DNA of 5,437 nucleotides from Nitrosomonas sp. (GTDB lineage: Bacteria; Pseudomonadota; Gammaproteobacteria; Burkholderiales; Nitrosomonadaceae). The first letter of the stretch is position 1; every line of letters starts with the position of its first letter. Made by a program: the position numbers and the translations under genes. Below are positions 1 to 4,765 of the stretch, piece by piece. The notes beneath the pieces were generated by a model, which saw only the letters and a list, made by a program, of their open reading frames with translations, did no database searches and was not told the DNA's origin. Location: positions 1 through 5,437 of the forward strand of contig SXJH01000013.1 of assembly GCA_005779435.1 (NCBI GenBank), in the 5' to 3' direction.

Positions 1-13
1 GCTCTTCCGATCT
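1..13 (+). other. Residual Illumina sequencing adapter
   Basis: GCTCTTCCGATCT is identical to the 3' end of the Illumina TruSeq/universal adapter, the reverse complement of the common trimming sequence AGATCGGAAGAGC. It sits exactly at the first base, as expected when an untrimmed read end is assembled into a contig terminus. These bases should not be read as biology; genomic sequence starts at about base 14. A chance 13-base exact match at the very edge is unlikely. Confidence 0.93.
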
Positions 14-73
14 GTTGTCGCGTGAATCCGCCGCAACAACTACGCAACGAATTAACTCACTAATTCAATGCGG

Positions 74-102
74 TTCAAAGCGGACAATTTATTTGCTATA
101 AA
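74..102 (+). promoter_or_regulatory. Possible sigma70 promoter facing the glcF-like gene
   Basis: TTCAAA (74-79) and TATAAA (97-102) are separated by exactly 17 bp, matching the -35 and -10 consensus at 4 of 6 and 5 of 6 positions. Transcription would start near 109 and give a leader of about 110 nt before the ATG at 223. The signal overlaps the repeat units of the putative insertion sequence end and points outward from it. Such hexamers also arise by chance in AT-rich DNA, and no activator site is recognised. Confidence 0.33.
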
Positions 103-129
103 ACCGGACAATTCTATTTGTTGCTAACA
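78..129 (-). mobile_element. Putative insertion sequence end with tandem terminal repeats (IS21-like)
   Basis: CGGACAATT occurs at 81-89 and again at 105-113, exactly 24 bp apart. Each copy sits in a larger related unit: 78-98 (AAG-CGGACAATT-TATTTGCTA) and 102-127 (AAC-CGGACAATT-CTATTTGTTGCTAA). Read on the minus strand from 129, the sequence begins TGTTAGCAACAAATAGAATT and then repeats itself. A TGT tip followed by tandem copies of an internal binding unit is typical of IS21-family ends, where the transposase binds multiple repeats. The element body would then lie to the left, outside the window. No transposase coding is visible in bases 14-77. The family is recalled from general appearance, not from a search; a simple tandem repeat is the alternative. 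Confidence 0.42.
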
Positions 130-222
130 GTGATAAAATAATCGCCGCCGTGTTGCACAAAACCGTATCGATGTGAATCCGCACAATGATAACTCAATAT
201 AACTTCAGCGCTATTGGAAAAA

Positions 223-1506
223 ATGCCTGGGAAATCTATTAAAGATCGAATTACTGAAGAATCCAATCAATGTGTTGCATGCGGGCTTTGTCTGCCGCAT
301 TGTCCGACTTATCGCCTGTTGCGATCGGAGGCCGATTCTCCCCGGGGGCGTATTGCGTTGATGAGCGGGGCCGCAAATGGCCGTATTCCCATGAATGACC
401 GATTTGTCGAGCATATGGAGCGTTGTTTGACGTGTCGCGCTTGCGAGGCGGTGTGTCCGAATAAAGTGGCTTACGGCGATTTGATCGATCAGACAAAAGC
501 GATGATAGCCCAGCAAACGAAATCGGATGGAAAAAAGCGATCGGCATTGCTGCAGGATTTATTGATACTGTTCCTGCGTCGGCCGAAGCGATTGGAGTCG
601 TTGCGGCGATTGTTTTCCTTTGCGCAACGGCGCAATGCGTTGCGCTGGTTTGGTAAATTGAGTCGGTTGAGCGAGCATCGATTATTCAGATTTGTGGCGC
701 AACTGCCCCAGGTTAAGTTTCCTTATGTAGGGACCGGCGATGGTTATGCCCATCCTGGAAATTCCTGGCGGGAAGTTTATCCGGCGCAAGGTCAAGTGCG
801 AGGCAACGTCGGCTTATTTTTGGGGTGCGTGGCACGCATCGCCGATGTTGAAACGCTCAATGCGAGTATTTATGTTTTAAACCGCCTGGGTTATACCGTG
901 CATGTCCCATCCGCTCAGACTTGCTGTGGCGCAATCGATCGGCATCGGGGCGCGTTGATGCAAGCCGATTTGCTGACGCAACAAAATAAAAAAGCTTTTT
1001 CGGCACCGAATCTCGATGCCATTATCAGTGCCGCGTCGGGTTGCGGTGTGCAATTGCTGGAATCCGGGGTTGCGGGCAAGCAAGTCGACGTGATGGATAT
1101 TAGTCATTTTTTGGTCGCGGCGGACGGGTGGAACGATGTGAAAATTGCGCCGTTGCCGCAGAAAATTTGGGTGCACGAGCCTTGTACTTTGCGCAATGTG
1201 CTGCGCTCGCAGCAATATCCTTATCAGTTGCTTGCGCGAATTCCGGGGGTGCAAGCCGTGCCGTTGGCCGGTAACGATCAGTGCTGCGGTGCGGCGGGGG
1301 TTTATTTTATCGAGCAACCCGATCTTGCGGATCGTTTATTGGATGAGAAGCTTGTGCAAATAAAAGAAAACGAGGCGTCATGCCTGGTGACATCGAATAT
1401 CGGCTGTGCCATGCATATAGCCCATGGATTGCATGGAAAAGGTCTTGCGGCGAAGGTGATGCATCCGGTGACGTTGCTGGCGCGGCAAATGGGTTTGGAA
1501 TTATAA
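223..1506 (+). CDS. glcF: GlcF-like (Fe-S)-binding oxidoreductase subunit
   Basis: A 427-residue cytoplasmic iron-sulfur protein of the glycolate oxidase GlcF/heterodisulfide reductase type, near the length of E. coli GlcF (about 407). An N-terminal double-cluster ferredoxin domain shows CVACGLCLPHCP (Cys17, 20, 23, 27) and CLTCRACEAVCP (Cys68, 71, 74, 78), each binding one 4Fe-4S cluster. Two CCG cysteine-rich domains follow, with cysteines 202, 234, 235, 274 and 321, 354, 355, 395 in the same spacing. In glycolate oxidase this subunit passes electrons from the FAD subunit GlcD (with GlcE) to the quinone pool. No glcD or glcE is visible, since the contig starts 222 bp upstream, so the substrate is unproven and a related lactate-type oxidoreductase is possible. 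ATG 223 has a weak GGA four bases upstream; an in-frame TTG at 214 would add three residues but has no ribosome site. Confidence 0.85.
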   Translation: MPGKSIKDRITEESNQCVACGLCLPHCPTYRLLRSEADSPRGRIALMSGAANGRIPMNDRFVEHMERCLTCRACEAVCPNKVAYGDLIDQTKAMIAQQTKSDGKKRSALLQDLLILFLRRPKRLESLRRLFSFAQRRNALRWFGKLSRLSEHRLFRFVAQLPQVKFPYVGTGDGYAHPGNSWREVYPAQGQVRGNVGLFLGCVARIADVETLNASIYVLNRLGYTVHVPSAQTCCGAIDRHRGALMQADLLTQQNKKAFSAPNLDAIISAASGCGVQLLESGVAGKQVDVMDISHFLVAADGWNDVKIAPLPQKIWVHEPCTLRNVLRSQQYPYQLLARIPGVQAVPLAGNDQCCGAAGVYFIEQPDLADRLLDEKLVQIKENEASCLVTSNIGCAMHIAHGLHGKGLAAKVMHPVTLLARQMGLEL

Positions 1507-1571
1507 TCGAGCGGATTTTTGCATGCCGTTCAATCGGTATGAAACTGTACCTATTCATTCGAATATCAGCC

Positions 1572-1577
1572 TATAAT
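1572..1577 (+). promoter_or_regulatory. Possible -10 element of a coq7 promoter
   Basis: A perfect TATAAT lies 32 bp before the coq7 start, inside the 102-bp gap after the glcF-like gene. No good -35 hexamer sits 16-18 bp upstream (the bases there read near ACCTAT), and there is no extended TG. An 8-bp palindrome, ATTCGAAT (1557-1564), lies in the spacer and could be an operator or chance. The gap is the largest between genes in the window, so an independent start for coq7 is plausible. Confidence 0.4.
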
Positions 1578-1608
1578 GAGCATTCATATTGCCGCAGAGT
1601 GAGTGATT

Positions 1609-2235
1609 ATGATTACCATCGATAAATTGATTATTGGCTTTGACAGCGCTTTGCGAACGCTTCTGACGCCGGCGCAAACGGTGCGCCCCGTTCCGGGCGA
1701 TGAATTGCTGGAAAGCGATTTGAGCGAATCGGAAAAGCAATTGTCGTGTGCGCTGATGCGAGTCAATCATGTAGGCGAGGTTTGCGCGCAAGCCTTATAT
1801 CAAGGACAGGGATTGACGGCGCGCAATCAGGATGTGCAAAAGACATTGATGCAGGCCGCGCGTGAGGAAACGGAGCATTTGGCATGGACGGAGCGGCGTA
1901 TTGCCGAACTGGGCGGACGTAAAAGTCTGCTAAACCCCATATGGTATGGCGGTGCTTTTACAATCGGCGTCGTTGCGGGAATCTTGGGCGACAAGTGGAA
2001 TTTGGGGTTTCTTGCCGAAACGGAAAATCAGGTCGGCGCTCATCTGGCCAGTCATTTGAATCGCTTGCCTGCCAGCGATGAAAAGAGCCGCGCGATTGTG
2101 GAGCAAATGAGAATCGACGAAGCGAGCCATGCGACCATGGCGCTGTCTTATGGCGGTGCGGAATTGCCGCTGCCGGTTAAATTTGCCATGAAGCTGAGTT
2201 CCAAGGTGATGACGGAAACGGCTTATTGGGTTTGA
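1609..2235 (+). CDS. coq7: Coq7-type 3-demethoxyubiquinol 3-hydroxylase
   Basis: Di-iron monooxygenase that hydroxylates 2-polyprenyl-3-methyl-6-methoxy-1,4-benzoquinol using O2, the penultimate ubiquinone step. It is expected to sit at the inner face of the membrane. The 208-residue protein carries the full ferritin-like ligand set: Glu57 (in NHVGEV), Glu87 and His90 (EETEH), Glu139 (ETENQ), Glu171 and His174 (DEASH). The spacings 30-3-49-32-3 match the annotated pattern of proteobacterial Coq7 as I recall it. The hydrophobic stretch at about 114-127 (GGAFTIGVVAGILG) fits membrane association. The start MITIDKLIIGFDSALRTL matches betaproteobacterial homologues; an in-frame GTG at 1603 would add only two residues. 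A GAG-rich stretch (1597-1603) is the likely ribosome site. An O2-dependent enzyme suggests an aerobic organism using ubiquinone. yqgE follows after 24 bp. Confidence 0.95.
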   Translation: MITIDKLIIGFDSALRTLLTPAQTVRPVPGDELLESDLSESEKQLSCALMRVNHVGEVCAQALYQGQGLTARNQDVQKTLMQAAREETEHLAWTERRIAELGGRKSLLNPIWYGGAFTIGVVAGILGDKWNLGFLAETENQVGAHLASHLNRLPASDEKSRAIVEQMRIDEASHATMALSYGGAELPLPVKFAMKLSSKVMTETAYWV

Positions 2236-2259
2236 GTTGCACTGTTTCTGTCGCTTGAG

Positions 2260-2820
2260 ATGAAAACAGTTAATCTGACGCATCATTTTTTGATTGCGAT
2301 GCCATCGCTAGCCGATTCGGTTTTTTCCAAGACACTGACCTATATTTGCGAACATAACGAGCAAGGTGCGCTGGGTATTGTGATCAACCGGCCTACCGAT
2401 TTGACGTTGTTCAGCCTATTCCGGCAATTGGGAATTTCTCCGGCGGATTCGCTTGCCGAATCGATCCCTGTGTTGTTTGGCGGGCCGGTGCAAGTGGATT
2501 GCGGATTTGTGTTGCACCATCCGGTCGGCAATTGGCAATCGACGATGACAATCAATAAGGAAGTTGGTCTGACGACTTCGCTAGATATTTTAAAAGCCAT
2601 TGCCAATGACGAAGGTCCTGAGCAAGCGCTGATCGCGATGGGGTATGCGGGGTGGACTGCCGGACAAATCGAGCATGAATTGGCGCAGAATGCATGGCTG
2701 ACGGTACCGGCTACAGCCGATGTGTTGTTCGATATTCCTTCGGAAGAAAGACTGTTTGCTGCAATGCAATTACTGGGCATACAAGATGCCAATCTTTCCA
2801 ATGAAATCGGTCATGCATAA
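2260..2820 (+). CDS. yqgE: YqgE/AlgH family protein (DUF179)
   Basis: A 186-residue cytoplasmic protein, the usual length for the family. Signatures in order: LTHHFLIAMPSLADSVFSKT (6-25), the Y-x-CEH motif (Tyr28, Cys30, Glu31, His32) leading to GALGIVINRP (36-45), FGGPV (73-77) with a downstream VLHH (84-87), and GYAGWTAGQIEHEL (128-141) ending in NAWL. The biochemical role is not settled. In Pseudomonas aeruginosa the homologue AlgH was linked to alginate regulation, but the family is widespread in bacteria without alginate. The start has no proper ribosome site (a GAG directly abuts the ATG), so reinitiation after coq7, which ends 24 bp upstream, may contribute. It is the first gene of the tight ruvX-pyrR-pyrB cluster, an order also known in Pseudomonas. 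Confidence 0.94.
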   Translation: MKTVNLTHHFLIAMPSLADSVFSKTLTYICEHNEQGALGIVINRPTDLTLFSLFRQLGISPADSLAESIPVLFGGPVQVDCGFVLHHPVGNWQSTMTINKEVGLTTSLDILKAIANDEGPEQALIAMGYAGWTAGQIEHELAQNAWLTVPATADVLFDIPSEERLFAAMQLLGIQDANLSNEIGHA

Positions 2821-2832
2821 CGAACGGCGCGC

Positions 2833-3324
2833 ATGATGGAAAATTCTTCCGTGGCGGCTTGTGCGCCGATTGAATCGATACCGCAAGGCGATGTACTGGC
2901 GTTCGATTTCGGCGTCAAGCGGATCGGCGTGGCGATTGGCAATACTTTGCTGGGCATCGCGCAACCGTTGGAAACCATCGCTACCGAAGTTACGGAGCGG
3001 CGCTTTGCCCGGATTGCGCAGCTGATCGAAACCTGGCGGCCTGTGCTATTGGTTGTGGGTTTGCCGCTTCATAGCGATGGAACGGCGCACGAATTGACGC
3101 AACTCAGCCAACGGTTCGCGCGGCGATTGACAGGACGCTTCAATCTCAAAGTTATTATGCAAGATGAGCGTTATTCCAGCGAAACGGCCAGCGCGGCATT
3201 ACGCGAAGCCGGTATTGCCGGCAGCAAACAAAAATCCATGCTGGATCAAATAGCCGCACAACAAATACTTCAATCTTTCTTTGACGAACAACATGCAATT
3301 ACCGGACACAGAAGCGGTTTATAA
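2833..3324 (+). CDS. ruvX: RuvX/YqgF family Holliday junction resolvase-like nuclease
   Basis: An RNase H-fold nuclease of 163 residues. Visible motifs: LAFDFGVKRIGVAIGN (22-37) with the first metal-binding acidic residue Asp25, VVGLP (74-78), DERYSSETA (111-119) with Glu112, and the C-terminal MLDQIAAQQILQ with Asp138. These three acidic residues are the expected catalytic triad. The family is annotated as a putative Holliday junction resolvase; E. coli YqgF is essential and is implicated in pre-16S rRNA 5'-end processing, with roles in transcription also reported. The first 20 residues are a non-conserved extension before the core strand. Two adjacent ATGs (2833 and 2836) are equivalent candidates and neither has a clear ribosome site. 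It follows yqgE by 12 bp, and its 3' end overlaps pyrR. Confidence 0.93.
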   Translation: MMENSSVAACAPIESIPQGDVLAFDFGVKRIGVAIGNTLLGIAQPLETIATEVTERRFARIAQLIETWRPVLLVVGLPLHSDGTAHELTQLSQRFARRLTGRFNLKVIMQDERYSSETASAALREAGIAGSKQKSMLDQIAAQQILQSFFDEQHAITGHRSGL

Positions 3325-3799
3325 AAATCTCGCAGCAAAAATTCAAGCGGATCGCGGCAAGGATTTTGCGTTGGTGGGAATTCGTACCGGCGGTGCCTGG
3401 CTGGCGGAGCGATTGCATCGGGAGTTGGCCAATTCCAGGCCGTTGGGGCTGTTAAGCACATCGTTTTATCGCGATGATTTCGATAAGATAGGCCTGCATG
3501 CACAAGTGAAACCGTCGGAAATACCGTTTGAAGTGAACGGCGCACATATTTTGCTGGTGGACGATGTGTTGAACACGGGTAGAACCGTGCGCGCAGCGAT
3601 CAACGAATTGTTCGATTACGGGCGCCCGGCTTCGATTAGCCTTGCCGTTTTGGTGGATCGAGGCGGGAGGGAATTGCCGATCATGGCGCAGTATTTGGGC
3701 ATCGCATTTGAGTTTCCTGACGAGAAAATGCTGGAATTGAAGCAGGATGCGGATGGAAAATTCAGCTTTAATTTATACCGTAAGAATTCGCCGGAATGA
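3293..3799 (+). CDS. pyrR: PyrR: pyrimidine regulator / uracil phosphoribosyltransferase family
   Basis: A type I phosphoribosyltransferase of 168 residues. The PRPP loop ILLVDDVLNTGRTVRAA (86-102) contains the acidic pair Asp90-Asp91 and TGRT (95-98). Other family marks are GIRTGGAWLAERLH (29-42), SFYRDDFDKIG (57-67) and LFDYGRPASISLAVLVDRGGREL, all characteristic of PyrR rather than adenine or uracil PRTs. Bacillus PyrR binds pyr mRNA and converts uracil plus PRPP to UMP; in Gram-negatives the mRNA-binding role is less certain. The ATG gives MQLPD, the N-terminus expected of betaproteobacterial PyrR. An in-frame TTG at 3281 would add four residues but has no support. The start lies inside ruvX (32 nt overlap) with no strong ribosome site, suggesting coupled translation. 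It overlaps pyrB by 4 nt. The loop has Asn94 where Tyr is common. Confidence 0.93.
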   Translation: MQLPDTEAVYKNLAAKIQADRGKDFALVGIRTGGAWLAERLHRELANSRPLGLLSTSFYRDDFDKIGLHAQVKPSEIPFEVNGAHILLVDDVLNTGRTVRAAINELFDYGRPASISLAVLVDRGGRELPIMAQYLGIAFEFPDEKMLELKQDADGKFSFNLYRKNSPE

Positions 3800-4755
3800 T
3801 CAATAGAAACCCGCAATTGAATGAGCATGGAGAGTTGCAGCATTTGCTGACCACGGAAGGTTTGCCGTCTGCGATTTTGTTGCAAATTTTGGATACCGCC
3901 GAATCCTTTGTCGGTGTCACCGAGCGCGATGTGAAGAAGGTTCCGCTGCTGCGCGGGAAATCGATTTTCAATTTGTTTTTCGAGCCGAGCACACGCACCC
4001 GAACAACGTTTGAAATTGCGGCAAAGCGACTGTCCGCCGATGTCATCAATCTCAATGTTGCGGTATCTGCGCAATCCAAGGGCGAGACGCTGCTCGATAC
4101 CGTCAACAACCTGTCGGCGATGAATGCGGATATGTTTGTGGTGCGGCATGCGCAAAGCGGTGCGGCGCATTTGATCGCCAAGCACGTGCGTTCGGATATT
4201 CATGTTATCAACGCGGGCGACGGCAGTCATGCGCATCCGACGCAGGCATTGCTGGATATGTTTACCATCCGGCGTTACAAGCAGGATTTTCGCAAGCTGC
4301 GCGTGGCGATTATCGGTGACATCTTGCATTCCCGCGTGGCGCGTTCCCAGATTCATGCGCTGACGACGCTGGGTGTGCCGGAGGTGAGAGTGATCGCGCC
4401 GAAAACCTTGCTGCCCAAAATGGTGGAGCGTTTGGGGGTGCATGTTTATCACGATATGGCGAAGGGATTGGAAGGCGTCGACGTGCTGATGATGCTGCGT
4501 TTGCAAAACGAGCGCATGAGGGGTGCGAATCTGCCGAGCCAGGAAGAGTATTTTAAATACTATGGCTTGACACCGGAAAAGCTGGCGTTTGCCCGGCACG
4601 ATGCGATTGTGATGCATCCTGGGCCGATGAATCGCGGCGTCGAGATCGATTCTGCGGTTGCGGACGGCAAGCAGTCGGTGATACTGCCGCAAGTAACTTT
4701 CGGTATCGCAGTGCGTATGGCAGTGATGTCCATTCTGACGGGTAATCAGGCATAA
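3796..4755 (+). CDS. pyrB: Aspartate carbamoyltransferase catalytic chain
   Basis: Catalyses carbamoyl phosphate + L-aspartate to N-carbamoyl-L-aspartate, the committed step of de novo pyrimidine synthesis, in the cytoplasm. The 319 residues show the carbamoyl-phosphate loop FFEPSTRTRTTFE (61-73, STRTR at 65-69), the active-site lysine loop SAQSKGET (Lys95), VRHAQ (116-120), HPTQALLDM (147-155), the aspartate-side segment LRLQNER (234-240) and HPGPMNRGVEI (274-284). STRTR lies about 13 residues later than in the E. coli catalytic chain, so there is a short N-terminal extension, as in the ATCase class that pairs with PyrC'. The start ATG overlaps the pyrR stop as ATGA, a standard sign of translational coupling. 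A pyrC-like gene begins 10 bp after the stop; no pyrI-type regulatory chain is seen in the window. Confidence 0.97.
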   Translation: MINRNPQLNEHGELQHLLTTEGLPSAILLQILDTAESFVGVTERDVKKVPLLRGKSIFNLFFEPSTRTRTTFEIAAKRLSADVINLNVAVSAQSKGETLLDTVNNLSAMNADMFVVRHAQSGAAHLIAKHVRSDIHVINAGDGSHAHPTQALLDMFTIRRYKQDFRKLRVAIIGDILHSRVARSQIHALTTLGVPEVRVIAPKTLLPKMVERLGVHVYHDMAKGLEGVDVLMMLRLQNERMRGANLPSQEEYFKYYGLTPEKLAFARHDAIVMHPGPMNRGVEIDSAVADGKQSVILPQVTFGIAVRMAVMSILTGNQA

Positions 4756-4759
4756 AAGG
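4756..4759 (+). promoter_or_regulatory. Ribosome binding site of the pyrC-like gene
   Basis: AAGG lies six bases before the ATG at 4766, directly after the pyrB stop codon (4753-4755). It is the clearest Shine-Dalgarno match in the window and fixes the start of the downstream gene, suggesting that gene is translated efficiently in its own right rather than only by coupling to pyrB. Confidence 0.6.
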
Positions 4760-4765
4760 CGTCGA

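Larger units (their letters stand above)
14..222. other. Non-coding region upstream of the glcF-like gene
   Basis: No convincing gene is present. Besides the repeats at 78-129, the decamer GTGAATCCGC occurs twice, at 22-31 and 173-182. Each copy lies at the centre of an imperfect inverted repeat. At 14-40 the arms GTTGTCGCG and CGCAACAAC pair with one mismatch. At 167-190 the arms ATCGATGTG and CACAATGAT pair with one mismatch and one G-U. Short open frames reach in from the left edge, for example one ending near 63, but resemble nothing recognisable. The region is visibly AT-richer than the genes that follow. Confidence 0.5.

Noticed and set aside
15..102. Short open frames reaching in from the left edge as the end of a truncated transposase.
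   Set aside because: The peptides (for example one ending near base 63) are too short and match no remembered transposase C-terminus; part of the frame is adapter-adjacent.
877..1317. Open frame of 146 codons on the minus strand inside the glcF-like gene.
   Set aside because: Antisense to a region with conserved CCG-domain cysteines; no recognisable domain and no ribosome site context.
1502..1507. A second TATAAT hexamer.
   Set aside because: It spans the stop codon of the glcF-like gene and has no suitable -35; the copy at 1572 is better placed.
1522..1541. Hairpin CATGCCG-TTCAAT-CGGTATG after the glcF-like gene as a terminator.
   Set aside because: The stem is only 7 bp with a G-U pair, and no T-tract follows; the run of T lies before the stem. 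It does not meet the intrinsic terminator pattern.
3200..3300. PyrR-binding RNA leader or attenuator before pyrR.
   Set aside because: The upstream DNA is ruvX coding sequence, with no terminator-antiterminator pair and no recognisable Bacillus-type PyrR binding loop.
3616..4692. Long open frame of 358 codons on the minus strand, opposite pyrR and pyrB.
   Set aside because: It is rich in Arg, His and Gln, resembles no family, and lies antisense to pyrB, whose motifs are complete. Its openness follows from pyrB codon usage.
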